Origin: Halisarca cf. caerulea
Lineage: Eukaryota; Porifera; Demospongiae; Chondrillida; Halisarcidae
Direction of reading: 5' to 3'
Assembly (NCBI GenBank): GCA_963170055.1
Contig: CAUJGJ010000397.1
Span: 7,390,001-7,454,000 of the forward strand
DNA: 64,000 bases
A program made the translations under genes and the position numbers. This document shows positions 32,744 to 46,600 of the stretch, piece by piece (positions within the stretch are counted from its first letter, which is position 1; the number at the start of each line of letters is the position of its first letter). The notes below the pieces were generated by a model, which searched no databases, was not told where the DNA came from, and was given only the letters and a program-made list of their open reading frames with translations.

Positions 32744-32843
32744 ACAAACACATGCACACACAAACACATGCACACGCACGAACAAACACACACACACACA
32801 TACACACACATACACACAACATGTATACACATACCCACTTACA

Positions 32844-32899
<56 letters not shown>

Positions 32900-32924
32900 C
32901 ATGTACACACATACACACTTACAC

Positions 32925-32981
<57 letters not shown>

Positions 32982-33146
32982 ACACATACACACGCAGACA
33001 CAGGCACATACACACACCTCTCTCCCTCCCTCTTTCCCCCTTCCTTTTCTCCCTCCCTCCCTCCCTTCCCCCACACACGTACATACACGCACATGTACAC
33101 ACACACACACACGCATATACACACACCATATACACATGCATGCCGT

Positions 33147-33200
<54 letters not shown>

Positions 33201-33552
33201 ACACATGCACAAACACCTCTCATACCTCTCTCTCCCTCCTTCCCTCCCCCTTCCTTCCTCCCTCCACACATGTACACACGTACACACACACACACACACA
33301 CACACCTCTTATACCTCTCTTTCTCTCCCTCCCTCTCTCCCCTTTCCCTCTCTCCTTTCCTCCATCTTTCTTTCTTCTTCTCTCACACATACACACTCAC
33401 ACACCACACACATGTACACACATACACACACATGTGACACACAAGCATGCACGCAGATGCAAACACACACACACACATACACACACACACACAAACACAC
33501 ACATACAAACACATGCACACACAAACACATTCACACACATGCACATACACAG

Positions 33553-33597
<45 letters not shown>

Positions 33598-33645
33598 ACA
33601 CATGTACACACATACACACTTACACACCACACACACACACACCTG
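32285..33645. repeat. Compound CA/CT satellite of 1.36 kb
   Basis: Long (CA)n runs alternate with CCCTCCCTCC/CTTTCTCTC blocks (about 32455-32515, 32550-32630, 33020-33075, 33211-33265, 33300-33385), giving a rough higher-order period of 0.3-0.6 kb. It lies in or beyond the last visible intron of the minus-strand gene to its right, whose donor CAG|GTGTGTG abuts the tract at 33645. All long frames here are repeat translations. Confidence 0.9.
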
Positions 33646-34841
33646 TACATCTGGAGGATCACTCACAACACCTTGAGTAGGAGTAGACACAAGTGGAGGA
33701 ACCAGACATGCTCCAGAAGGAATGGATGTGTTGAATGAAACATCCATTTCTTCGGGAGGAGGTGCTACAGGTTCAACTGAGACCAAATCCCCACTCTCAT
33801 TGTAAAGCCTAATGGACTCAATAGGCATGTTTACACCAAGGGTAATGCAATCATCCCAGCACTTAGTGCTTCTTAATGAGACATCATGCAAATGAGATGA
33901 AGTCCCATGTAGTACATATGGCCCATCAGGATGACTGTCAACATGAGACTCACCATCATGGAAGTGTACATCACCTGACTCGGATGTAGTCCACCATACT
34001 CCTTTCCCATGAATGAGGAAGTGAGCAACTCTCTTGAGGTGAGCTTGCCAAGCAAAGGGCCTTGCATTGATCCACTCTGGCTTGAACACAGAACCAGCAT
34101 ACTTTGGCAGGCCGGCTGCTCGTGAACCAATTCTTGAATTTTGTTCACGGATGGAGTGGATGGGGCCCACTTTGGATTCCCTTTTGACCTGGAGTCTCTT
34201 TAGAACACCTGTCAGCATGTTCTGTGGCTTCCTGTCAGTGCACTTTGCAGCATTAGCTGCAGACTTGAACAGTCGCTCCTCATTCTCTGCATTGACAAAA
34301 CGACTACACACAACTTCATGCTGCTGTGGACCATGAAACAGCAAAGCATGAAAATATTGTGTAGTCATGGCTGTACCAAACAACTCCAAATGGAGTTCAT
34401 GGGCAATGAATGCACAGTTGTAGAACTGCAAACACTGCTTAGGGGACCGCCTTGCATCAAGACTGTACAAAACCTTACTGATTTGCACCAAACACATTAC
34501 ATATTTTCTCACAGCACTGGTGGTTGCTGTCTCGGACTACTAGTGACCAAGTAGGCCACCTCAATGAGAGCCTCTCTCAAGTCTGACCCATACAAATTGG
34601 CCCTCTTCCACACAGACTCAAGGTATGAGGATACACCCCTCTTCAAAGTACCTTCCGGAATAACAGAAGGTAGCTTTCTGAGTATGCTACTCCAATACCC
34701 TTTGAGGTCATGCAATGGCTCAAAAGGGAGGACTTCATAGTGTTGCAGATTAAGATCTGCCAAAGAGCTCTCAGGAGAGAACATCAATTCTCTGCTTATT
34801 TCCTTCCAAGATACGAACTGACAGACAATTTTTCGCACCTG

Positions 34842-37776
34842 CGAGTGTCGAGAAAGAAGGCGCTGGTGATTACTAAGAGTCTACAAGGATCAAAGAAATG
34901 GAGGAACAACATTTTATTGAAATGTGGAGACATAGAAAATAATCCAGGGCCCACAGCACAAGGAACTAGACGGAGGAAGAACGACCCGAAGAAGATGCTA
35001 TGTGTTGTTCACCTGAACACCCGCAGTCTCCTACGTCACTTTGATGATGTTGCTTGCTTGGTTTCCTCTGTTTATCCTGAAGTCCTAGCACTTTCTGAGA
35101 CTTGGCTTGATTTGTCGGTTGGTGATGGTGAGCTGTATCTTCCCGGTTATACTTTGTTTCGATGTGATCGTTCTTGCTGTGGTGGTGGTGTTGCTGTTTA
35201 TTGTGCTGATCACCTGAGCTGCTCTGTCCTTTCCTGTGGTCCCTCTTCTTCTGGTGTCGAGTATATATGGGTCTCTATTGATTGTAGGCTGTTTTCCTCA
35301 CCTCTTGTTCTTGGGTGCTTCTATCGTCCTCCAAGCTTACCTTCCCAATCAGTGCAATATATATGTGATTGTATTGAACAAATGATGATCACCAAGAAGA
35401 ATGCAATCACCTGTGGAGACTTTAATGTTGATATGGCTGATCTGCAAAAGCCTCATTCCAAGGTCCTGTTCAACTTTCTAACCTCTCACTCTCTCCAGCA
35501 ACCAATAGACTCACCGACACATTTTTCGGCTACATGCCACTCTATTCTCGACCTCTTCATTGCTACTTCCGATGTTCCTATCTCCAAGTCTGCAGTTCTC
35601 AACTTGGCAATCTCTGATCATCTTCCTATTCTGCTTGACATTGACTGTAATGTTCCCATGACTCCTACTCACAAAATTACTGATAGGTCTTCAAACACTT
35701 TTCAAAAGCGAGCTTTGAAGAGGATCTTTCAACTGTACCATGGTCTGTACTGGACGTATTCAATAACCCAGATGACAAGGTCGATATTTTTAATTCTCTC
35801 CTGCTAGAAGTCTTAAATCTGCATGCACCACTAAAGACTGTACATACTAAGAAGAAGCCAGCTCCCTGGATTTCAAAGAGTATTAGAGATGAGATGGACC
35901 TACGCAATAAGTTATACAAAATGTTCAAGACAAACCAACTACTGGTGTCATGGGAGGCTTTTAAGGCCCAGAGAAACAGAGTTACCTCTCTCCAATGCAA
36001 GGCCAAGAAGGAATACTTCCACCAATTACTCAAGAACAAAGCCCATCCTTCAGCTCTATGGAAAACTCTCAAAGCTACTGGTGCCTCTCCCTCTTTGCGT
36101 GAAAATTGGTCCTGCTTCAATATGAGCTTACCTTCTATAGCCAACTCACTGAACACTCACTTTCTAGCTGTATCTCCTACTTGTTCACGCTCCCTACCAT
36201 CCCCTCCTACTTTGAAACCTCCTCCGCAATCCACTCTCTCCCTCACCTCCATCACTCCTGCTTGGTGTGAAGAAGCTCTTGGCTCTCTTAAGGTTAAATG
36301 TTCTCCAGGTCTTGATGGTATTCCCTCTTCTGCCCTAATAGCTGGTCGATCTATCATTTGCTATCCTCTCTCCTCCATCCTCAATTCTTCAATCTCTTCT
36401 TCTGTATTTCCTGAATCCTGGAAGCATGCTTTTGTGAAACCCCTACACAAAGGTGGTGATCGTGTATCCCCCTCCAACTACTGGCCCATCTCTCTACTTC
36501 CTGTTTCCAGTAAACTTCTGGAAAAATGTGTCCAGCAACAGCTATCCTCCCATTTTCTTCACAACTACCTTGTATTCCCCTTTCAATCTGGTTTCCGGCC
36601 TGGCCACTCGACCCAAACACTTTTGCTCTACTGCCTGGACAATTGGTACAAGGCCTTAGACAAAAGGCAGTTTATTGGAGTAGTTTTCTTGATATATCGA
36701 AAGCTTTCGACACTGTTTACCATAATCTTCTCTTGGCTAAACTCTCTCAACTTGGTCTCTCTCCATCTGCTGTTACTTGGTTCAAATCATACCTCTCTGA
36801 TCGCTGTCAAACTACCAGTGTCAATGATTCTTTCTCCTCTATCAGTTTTCCAACTTCTGGTGTTCCCCAGGGTTTAGTGCTTGGTCCTTCTCTCTTTTCA
36901 TTGGTCATCAATGACCTGCCCTCTGTCTTGCCTGCAGATTCTGTTGTTCTCTTCGCAGACGACACTGCCATTTATATCACCAACAGCAACCTGGCTTCCT
37001 TAAACTCCTCGCTACAGCAATGCCTTGACGCGGCCAACTTGTGGATGGCCAAGAATGGACTTCAGCTGAATGCAAACAAAACAAAATGCATGCTGATCCA
37101 CTCAAATAGGCATAAGGTTGAGACTGGTCTGGACATTCACATTGATAGTTCGGCTGTTGAGCAAGTCCATGTGTTCAAATATCTTGATGTAGTTCTTAAC
37201 AACACCCTAACTTGGAGTAATCACATTGATATGGTCTGTAGAAAGGTAAACTGTTGTCTCAATCTTCTACGCAGACTCTCCTGGTTCCTGCCTCGCCCTC
37301 TCCTCCTCATCTATTTGAAGTCTTATGTTCTCCCCCACTTCAACTACTGCGATCTTGTCTGGTTGTGTTGCACACAAGAGGAATCTCGTCACATGGAGTC
37401 TCTTCTGAACTTTGGTTGCAAGATTGTACTTCGTAGGAAATGTGACTCTTCCTCCACTGCTGCAAGACAGGAGCTTGGACTGACGACTCTCGTATCGAGA
37501 AGAAAGCTCCATATGGCCCAGCTAATGTTTCGCTGCTTATCGTCCCAGGCTCCTTCCTACTTGTCTCAGCTCTTTTCTTTTACTTCTAAATCCCATAACA
37601 CTCGCTCCTCATCCACTTACCAAATAAATCTTCCTCCTGTTAAATCTTCATTTGGACAGAGAGCATTTAGCTTTTCTGGTGCCTCACTTTGGTGGAGTTT
37701 ACCTCCAGGAACACGATCCAGCAGCAAGTACAGTGACTTCACTAAATTATGTACACTATTCTATTCCAATGCATGA
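34842..37776 (+). pseudogene. LINE ORF2: 2A - APE endonuclease - reverse transcriptase, two frameshifts
   Basis: The frame shows LLKCGDIENNPGP (2A, 34926-34952). The APE endonuclease follows: LNTRSL, SETWL, GCFYRPP, CGDFNVD, LDLF and SDHLPIL. Near 35697 a frameshift leads to the second frame with the connector and early RT motifs (KCSPGLDGIPSSAL, SNYWPISLLPV, QSGFRPGHSTQ). Near 36690 loss of one T shifts to the third frame with DISKAFDTV, SGVPQGLVLGPSLF and the catalytic FADDTAIY (F in place of the usual Tyr). The stop is at 37774. The enzyme would nick target DNA and reverse-transcribe the element RNA. The frameshifts make this copy inactive. 2A before the endonuclease is known from other non-LTR elements. 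Confidence 0.85.
34926..34952 (+). other. 2A-type ribosome-skipping motif in the LINE
   Basis: Codons for G-D-I-E-N-N-P-G-P, preceded by N-N-I-L-L-K-C, fit the D-x-E-x-N-P-G-P consensus fully. Skipping would separate a short N-terminal product from the endonuclease/RT protein. Confidence 0.85.
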
Positions 37777-39977
37777 ATGAGCATTATTACACTACATATT
37801 ACATTATTTCACATAACTTAACAAATTTTAATTAATATCAATTATTTATTCTCGCATGGTTTACATTTTGATTTGTTCTTGTACATGTACACTGGGTGCC
37901 TTTGCAGTAGCCACAGGCTATTGGCCTTCCCAGACTAAATAAGATTTCTGATACTGATACTGATACTGATCAACAGGGATGGTACTCTCTGTACACCACA
38001 TAGAATACCTTTTAGACAGTCTGTCCTCCCTTTACGAGTGGTTGGATAGTCCTTGATACCCCTTGCCTCCAGTTCTCGTCTCAGATCATCTTTGCTGAGA
38101 TCATCATAAAACCACAAGAGTCCTGGTTTCCTCCCAAACAAGCCATGTAATGCTACTTCTTGGTTCTGCTTCAAAGAACATTGCTTGCATGAGGTAGCAT
38201 GTGCAAAATCTGAAAAACGGGAAGAAGAGCAGACACAACCCACACAAGGAAAGCTACCTCCACATGATATGCCAGCTTCAAACTCAACAGCTGGCTTGTC
38301 ACCGTTGAAGTACTTCAGGGTATTAGCAATTTGTATCCCTCCTGATGTATACAAAGGTTCATTAAGGCCTTCTAGCTCAGCAAGCCTCTCTGGAATCAAG
38401 CAGGCTTGGTCCGCTAAGGAAGAGCTGCCATGTGTGATGAAGTGGATCTCCCCTTCTTCCACAAATTCCTGTACACCTGGAGACTCAGACTCAGACAAAA
38501 ACAGCACAGGGTTATACACAATCCCCACCATTACAGCAATGATCCCATGTGAAGCCAAAGTGGAATGATCATGCCATATCCACAGAGAGCGGTTTGATTC
38601 ATACTCAGTACTCAGCTAGCAGCTGTCGGAGCTCTTCTGTGGATTTGGCACTCACATCAATGCATTTCATTGCTTTTAGAATGTCAGCCAGGTCATCATG
38701 ACTCATGATTGTAATCTTTTTTTTTATTATGCAAACGCATGAACTTTTCATGATGTTTCAGTAAACGTTGACAAATATCAACCAAAGTGAATTTGTGGCT
38801 ATGGCCCTCGGTGGTTGTCACTCTTCCCTTGACCCTTTTTCAATGGTCACTGGTACACATGGTATACCAGTCTGCAGCTCCCCACTCTCAACCAAAGAGA
38901 CATCTAATTCCCCAAGTACCTTCTTGCTAGGAGGGGCAGGCATAGAACACTGCGTCCCTGCAAACTTACACTTAGTCGATGGCTTCGATTGAACATGACA
39001 ATTTGGTATTGCAGAATTTACTTGAAGGACCAAAAGTTTTACCTTATGACCTCTGTCAGTACGTTTGATACCAAATTCATCAGCTACTCGAGTGGCAACA
39101 AATGGACAAGAGCTATCCCAACTTATGAGCCTAGCTACAAGTTCATCATACCTACTACACTCGCTCGGCTTCACGGCAAACCTAGTCTTAGGAGAATCTG
39201 CCGGCTTTGGTGGATTGAAATACTGAACCTTCCTAATCTTGTCCATTTTGTTGAGGCTCACATCATGTGTATAAGCTGCCACCAATGAACTTTTTAGAAT
39301 GGAGGCCTCACACTGTTTCATTCTTTCATGCAGAACTGATTTTTCAGTCAATTTCAGTTCTGCATCAGTATCCCTGAGGCCAAGCCTTTGAGGATACTTG
39401 TTTGCCAGATCTGCAAAAGGCTGCCCTGTCTTCTGTTATTGAAGGCCTTATAGTCGTTTTCAATAAATGATTTTGCAGAAACTTTTTCAGGCAGAAAAGA
39501 AGTCGGCTTCAATGGAAAAGATTTCTGCTCCCGCAGAACGTTTTGGGCACAAGCTTCACAGTTAGACAGGGGAAGGGCAGCCTTTTCAGCTGGTGTTAGC
39601 TTATCCCAACTGCTAGAGGAAAAAGTGGCCAAATACTTCTCACATAAACCAGCCTCAGTCGTTGGGAAAAATTTCTGCCAAAATGACTTTATCACAACTC
39701 CCACATGACATTCAAACAGCGAACCTCGGAGGTTGCCTGGTTCAAAATAATTGTTTCCAACAACGAACCTAGGGCCCGAAAATCGCTGTTTGAACATTTC
39801 AGTGAAACTCAAAACAGGCTTACTGGATTTCTTGGTCACGGCTTTATTGGTTGCTGAAGCATCTTCCAATTTTCCAGCAGAATTGTGGCCGTCTGTAATC
39901 TTCGTACAGTGCTCGTAGACTAGGGTGTGGCAAAAACCACAGTTGAAGATGTTTCCAACTTTCTCAGTGAACGGCAT

Positions 39978-40620
39978 TGCAAGCAAAACAACAATCACAC
40001 TTGGGTGGAAGGGCAAAGTGTACAGAAACCCATACAGCACTGTCAGGCAGTGACGTAATGTACTATGTCACAAAATTGGGTCCGTTCTTGTTTGGCGGCG
40101 TAACATGCAGGAGGTTCCTATCATATGAGTCATGTGATAAAATGGCCACCAAACACTTTTTATCAAGTCAAACATGCCATGTTCAAGATATTTATGTGAG
40201 GAACACTCATACCCGTTTCTGAGTCTATGAGGCCTTTACTGCCTTGCCACTTGGCGAATTTTTACTGTTTTGTAAGGCGAAGGAAATCGCCTCTAGCACC
40301 GTTAAAACTGGGTTTATTGTGTCACATTTGGTATCATAATAAAGCCAATGAAACAGACTACATAGCAGTAAAAGTTCTGTGAAGATACACTGGACCTGTA
40401 GTGAGAGAAAAGTGGTCAAATCGACCTGTGAAAAAATCTGCCATGAAGCCATTGAAGTGCCAACGGACATGTTCCACATGCGCTGAACACAGATGTACAA
40501 AAGAATCTTCAATTTGCACAAACCTATTTGTGTACTAGAAAGATAAGAAGTCCAAGCAAGACCGTTTCAATATGTATGCATGCATGTACGCTTACACACG
40601 TACACACACACACACACACA

Positions 40621-40651
<31 letters not shown>

Positions 40652-41625
40652 TGCAGTGTTAGAAATAATTATCAATGTTTACACATTGTTCGAGCATGTT
40701 GGCATTTTTCGACTCAAAATCAATTTTATTCTGAAATACACAATTTTGAAGTAAAATTTAACCTTTTAACACCTGCGTTCTTTTGTCATTGTTAGACTCT
40801 TAACACCCATAAGCCAATATATTGGTGCAAACTTTTAGAAGTGTATTTTCCATGATTTGTAAACTTTTTGTAAGGGTTTTAACCCTCCTACCCTCCCCAT
40901 ACAATGCAGTTCATCTAAGTCTTTCTTGTGGATTGTATCTCAGTCATCTTATACAGAATAGCTACGTGTGAGGTACCATTTTATCGCTCAAATAGCGGAG
41001 ATTTTCGTGATTACAACATATAGTTGATATCTTGATAAGTTATTGCGCAATTGCTCGAAAACCACAAATATGACATTGCGCAATTTCATTTTCGTACTTG
41101 CGCAATTTTCGTAGACTGAACCCAGCCACATACTACAACGAAAAAAGTATCGCCTGAAAGCTGAGTTCACAATCTACAAGATGAGCTAAGAAGTGAAAGC
41201 ATACGTCAAACAAGGAGTAAGTTATGCTTCGATAATCACTTGCAACTAAAGTTTGAAAATTTCAAACCTGCAAATATTAATTCTCAACCTTATTTCTCTC
41301 GTAGGCAGTGAATAACTAAGGTATGAGTAGTTTTATACTTTCGTTTGTGTTCTTAGGTCGTCCAGCTCTTTGATAGAACTTGATTCGTCTGCCAATGTTT
41401 TCGTGTAGAAGCCATTTTATATCAGTTATGCGGAATTCTACGGAAATATACAGAGATTTTTTGCGGTAATCGCAAATGTTCTACAAGCACGGAGAAGCAA
41501 GAAGGCGGCTGAAGCACTAATGCAACTTTAATTGCATGATTTTGCTAGCTGGCCGAAATCTTCATAAAGCAAGCTTCTTTTTGATAGCATACACTTTATA
41601 ATAGCGGTTTTCATACTTCCTACAA
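39978..41625. other. Spacer without recognised gene
   Basis: This stretch contains a short (CA)n (40598-40650) and three TTGCGCAATT-type palindromes within 60 bp (41043, 41075, 41098). The rest is AT-rich. I see no coding frame of weight. It ends at the terminal hairpin of Helentron copy B. Confidence 0.5.
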
Positions 41626-41688
41626 CAAGTAATTCGGGTTTAATAAACTCGTGGGCCGCCTACAGCCCTGAAAACTCGAATCATTTGG
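41626..41688 (-). repeat. 3'-terminal hairpin of Helentron B
   Basis: Same position and design as the hairpin at 56821-56882, with more mismatches. The host base after the terminal CTTG is T, as expected for insertion between T residues. Confidence 0.8.
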
Positions 41689-43686
41689 AAATCTTTCTAA
41701 CGGACTCGAAAGATCACTGTAAGAAATGCATGGTTTTGAGTAGTGGTGTAGTAAAATTGTGTGTGTGTGTGTGTGTGTGTGTGTCAAGTTTTAGCATTCA
41801 ATAATCCAAACAATATATTGGGATCATGATCTACTCAGTTTTTGTAATTATAAATGACAGTGACAATTTCAATAAAAGTTATTACGCATGCCATTCTGCA
41901 CTACTATAATAATAGTAGTCCCAGGATGCACCACGAGGAGGTAGGCATGCTTTGCATCCCAGAGGATTGGATTCATTTTAACTAGGGTCTGCAATAGTCC
42001 GTAAAACTCCTCCAATCCAAAATAAAAATGGTGCAATAAAATGCTATACATATAATGGTACAGGTGTACCGTTGTGTGATCCACCAGAATCACTTAAATG
42101 TGTAGCTATAGAATAAAAAACAGAATATACAATGTGATCTTTCAGCAGATCAATACAGTCAGCATGTTATAGTAATATTTTTTCCGTGCTAAGGTACACA
42201 AGGTATCCAAAATTGGCCACAAGTAGTCAATAGTATGATCATTGTGATCTATGCAAGTCTCCATTGGGCAGTGCAATGTGCATAGCCCAATATGTGAGAC
42301 TATATACTAATGTACTGTTTACCATCAAAGGCACTGGAAGTTGTGTACCAAAGGAAGGTACTATGGGGAAAGGTACTGCATACCGATGAAGGTAGCAAAT
42401 ACCAGAAGAAATGTATACTGCGTACCAATATATGCAGGTACAGGATGTAAAGGGTGATATACTGTGCCATAATTCCCAACCTTTTATAGTTGTACTCAAT
42501 TTGCAGAGTGGTGTAAACTTAAGGTTGAGGTGGCACTGACTACCTGTATATGGGGTTCAATGTGTAATGATTAGCCATTTGCCTTTGTTCTATGGATGTA
42601 TAGACATGACTAATATATACTCCCCAATGACATATATTCTTCCCTTATAGGCTATAGGATTGCTTATTAAATGCAAATGGCTCATTACAAGTGTTTGCTC
42701 AAACATGAACTCTAAATTTCAACCACCTTATCTATATGGGCAATAACTACTCTAAATGCATTTGCAAGATGCCCCAAATAACTGGACTCTGAGCAGGGGC
42801 GTTGCAAAAGCTGTACAGACTTGGAGTCTGCATGGAAATGTAGTCTAATTGCATAAAAATTCAGTTTTGGTTTCTATCTAATTCATTCAAGTTAGACTAT
42901 CACGTTCAACAATATTACATTGTTGACCAAGAGGTGCTTCACAAAACATGAAAGCTAAAGAATGCCATCAAGAGGTATTCATTCATGGATGGCTTCGTGC
43001 ATAACAGCAACATGCTCTTATTTTAATAGTAGCATAAGATTAGTGGTTTCCTAATATTTAATAGTTTGAATTTCTTTTTAGACAAAACGCATTTAAATGC
43101 TAATCTTATGCTTTTGATTCGGTTCAACAATAATTAATGTTGTTGTAAATAGTGCTTCGCTCACGAGGAAGCAGTCATTACCATCACAGATTATTTTATA
43201 ATTTTTGAATGGATGGTGTCGTGTGTAGCAGCGATACGTGCTCCTACATTCAAAGTAGCATAAAACTTATGCATAACCTTTCACACCGGGTGATATATGA
43301 TGACGATTTTGTCATTGTGGGGAGAACCTATGTATGTATCTAAGAATCTAAGAATTATTCTAGTTTGGCTTATGGTGGATTTTTTTTATATTAGTATTTA
43401 CTATCCAAGTTTTTATTTGGGCATGTTAGTTATCCCGCATATACACTTCAACAGCAATTTTGACATTTCTAACTACAAAAAGAAGATTTTATTGATTGCG
43501 TTCATAAATTAAATAATATAGGGAGCATGCACGTTCTGGCCCCTATATGATTTCAGTTATGAAGCGTCATATGAGGAACGAATCAAATTTTGATATCCTT
43601 TGGAAACATGAGGCGAAAGTAAAAGTTGTAAAAAATTACAAAATATAATTACATGTGCATAAACACAGTCCTCGATACAATAATTA

Positions 43687-46600
43687 TTACATTTCACACC
43701 CCCAGTGAGACCTAAATGATACAAAGGGTTTGAAAAAAGTGAGATGTGGACATTGTTGGCAATAATGCTGTGAAATGAGAAGAGTCAAAAAGCCTCTGAT
43801 GGCGGGGTAGTCTTCAACTGAAGGCAAGTACTTGATGTGATTGTTCATTCTCCTGTCTTTCTGTTGAAACAATCGTTCAATCTCCACAGATGAACTGTTT
43901 ACATCCATTCTGCCAAGTTCTCCTACACTTCTGTGTTGCATATAGCCATACATGTATATTGGCCTCTTTAACATAAGACACAAGGCATGCAAGTGGAAAT
44001 GATTTCCCCAGCATTGGTCTTGAGCTGCTTCTTGCAAAAGTTTGCTCCATTCCCTTTCTGTAATTGCTGTAATATTTTCTTAATTTTGATCCACATTACG
44101 TAATAATAGTTGTGTACTAGGCTTCATCACCTCAAACTTATGTTCCTTATTTTCTAATAAGCTGTACACAGTGATTGCTCTCAGATGTGCTGTATATTCT
44201 TCTGTACCATGCAGTACAATGGAGATGGTATTGTACATACAGTTCCCATCACCTGTGGTCCGCACTGGAACATATTGTGATGTAAATGAGGGCAAAAGTT
44301 CCTCTTGTACAGACATGTCCACCACATGAGTTTCCACATTGAAAATGTCATTTTCCTGTTTGTTAACCTCATTTATTAAAGTTTTCATAGCAATCTTGTT
44401 ATCTTCCATCAATTCTTTTAATTCTTCCATTGACTCTTTCTTTTTACTTTTGAGAATGTCCTCAATGTTCTGCATAAATTCTCTCACCTCCTTAGTACAT
44501 GTTGTGTGAATTTCTTGACTTGATAATTGTACTATTGGTACGTCTCTCTTCATTTCCTCCAAGACGTCCCTCAACAAAAAGTCATCCAAATCTGTTTCCA
44601 TCATGCTTATATCTTGAAGAGAAGTGGGTGGTTCATCCTCCTGAGACTGTGATAAATCCACCGGCAGCACCTCTGAATAATTGTCTTGACTTGGCTGACT
44701 ACAAACAATGGCATGCTGTTTACTTCTCAACCGCTCCATTTCCTTGTCCACCCTTTTGTTGGCATAAAGCTTCTTGGGTTCAAATTTCACCAGTGCTATG
44801 CCATTTAATGTCCTCACTCGACTTAATGCCACATAAGACATTCCGGCCTCAAACACTTTCTCTCCAAGGTCCAACACAGCAGAATCAAGTGACAGACCTT
44901 GCACTTTGTGTAAAGTGGCGGCCCAACACAAAATTAAGGGTATCTGAGTCCGCTGTAGAACAGTGCCTTGCCGTCCATAGAATCGCACCGACAAGGGTTC
45001 AATGGCCACTGCCTCTTGTTGTCCATTGAGGATGCACACTTTGGTAAACTGTCCAACTCTTAGATCGTGACACATTACATATACAATTTCAGGTAATGCT
45101 CCACGTGAGGGCTGTGTATTCTGTTTTCCACCCCACTTGAATCCCACAATGACTCCTTGGGCTCCATTCACTAGCCCATCTCCACACTTGATGTTACGTC
45201 GTAGCATGACTTCAGCTCCTAGTGCCATCTTTAGCCTTCTTGATAGTCCTCCACATTCCTTGTCATCCTCTGGAATTAATTCTTCAGTCACTTTCTCATA
45301 CGAGACTGCCCCATAAGTCGATCTTCTGTTTTCTAAAAGCACATGATCGGCTTCAAATTCAAATATTGGAGTATTTGAAGAGAGTTTCATCAATTCTCCT
45401 TCATTAAATGTATTGCAATCTGCAACACGAGAAAACAACCTTAGAGCCTTTTCAAATGGTGGCGTTGAAAGATCAATGTTGTTTCCTGCCACCATGCGAC
45501 TTTCCAGCAACTTAATATCCTGTTCCGTTTGCTTTCCTACTCGAACACGATTCAACAGGTCTGAAAAGGACGAATCCTTTTGTTGTCTCACATTTTCATT
45601 TAATACTACTATTTGAAAGCAGTCCTTCCAAAGGTGAGATGCCAAGCGTTTCGACTGCAGTTTGTCACACTAAACACAAAGTGTCCATTGACAGGTGAGA
45701 GCTGATAAAAGTCACCAACTGCAATCACATTCAGTCCTCCAAAGATGTCATCATTGGCAAATATCTCACACAGTTGATAGTGGACAGACTGGAGAACTTC
45801 GTAAGATACCATGCTAATTTCATCAATGATGATGGTATGTATGCCTCTCCACAGCATCCTCAGCTCTCGAAGTGCTACAGCCGTTAACTTTAAATGGTAG
45901 GCAGACCTTCTATGCTCAACTTGAAGATTAAGTGCTCTGTGAATTGTTAGGCCATCCACATTAAATGCAGCTACACCCGTTGGTGCCATAACCATGCATC
46001 CATGCACTTGATCACTCCCTTGCACTGACCTTTCAATATGTTCTCTGCTGGCACGAATCACATAAGACTTTCCCGTCCCTGCACCACCAGTTATGAACAT
46101 GCGGATAGGTTTTGGTTGTGATGCCTCCTGTCCGAGATGAAATTTGTGTAATGAGCTAGTGTACTGTACTACCATGTCAAATGCTTCTCTCTGTCTTGCA
46201 TTCAAATTGCATACCAATTCTGTGAAAGCCTTATCAGTGAGGCGCATGCGTGTGAGGGCTCCATTGGCATTATCGTCGTCTGCTACTGTGGGAAGAGCAC
46301 CTACATCCACCTGTTCATCTTGGACATAATTTTCAGTATTGTGTAAACCATGATCCAGTTCCTCTGGTACATGAGTAGCATCTTCCCGTTCACCATGTTG
46401 AACATTTGGTGCAATCAAATCCATGTATGCACCATCAGAAACTGCTTGCAATTGCTGCACTGCTCTTTGTGCTTCTTCTGAAAAAGTATGGTGTTCACAA
46501 TTCAACACTTTCATCTCCTTTTCACGAGCAATAAAAGCTGACAATGCGCTGTCGTGCTTTAGAAGTAAGTCCTCCTTCTCACGTCTCCACGGAATGTACA

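Larger units (their letters stand above)
34839..37975 (+). mobile_element. 5'-truncated CR1/L2-like LINE
   Basis: The 3.1-kb insertion starts shortly upstream of a 2A motif and ends in a short (TGATAC)n-type tail (37949-37972), as seen in CR1/L2-type elements that lack poly(A). It lies antisense to the gene it interrupts. The 5' end is missing any start codon or 5' UTR, so it is a truncated copy. A target duplication is not clear. Confidence 0.85.
33645..39977 (-). pseudogene. Decayed element-like gene of unknown family, split by a LINE
   Basis: The first ATG is at 39977 (MPFTEKVGNIFNCGFCHTLV); the longer frame starts at GTG. Coding pieces follow at 39977-39431, 39430-38818, about 38650-37976, 34838-34545 and 34544-33645, with frameshifts near 39431, 38620 and 34545 and a stop cluster near 38810. 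Recognisable blocks are a Cys pair zinc-binding start (CGFCHTLVYEHC), LWIWHDHSTLASHGIIAVM, LRRELEARGIKDYPTTRKGR, GVQRVPSLL, VLPFEPLHDLKG, and a Cys/His-rich middle. The frame resumes exactly across the LINE (LL|RKIVCQF), so the LINE sits in an exon. I associate the FEPLHD and WHDHS blocks with repetitive, unnamed genes of marine invertebrates, but I cannot name a family or function. Confidence 0.6.

Noticed and set aside
34509..34838. LINE ORF extending left to 34710
   Set aside because: The frame left of about 34839 is antisense to the interrupted minus-strand gene; the LINE starts only just before its 2A motif.
41869..42093. 74-codon gene conserved between Helentron B and C (57080-57304)
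   Set aside because: Its first codon is GTG, and the copies are almost identical over the whole non-coding tail, so an open frame in both is not evidence of selection.
43297..43512. 71-codon plus-strand gene, repeated at 58506-58730
   Set aside because: It has an ATG but lies in the recently duplicated non-coding tail and looks like AT-rich chance coding with Phe/Tyr/Ile bias.
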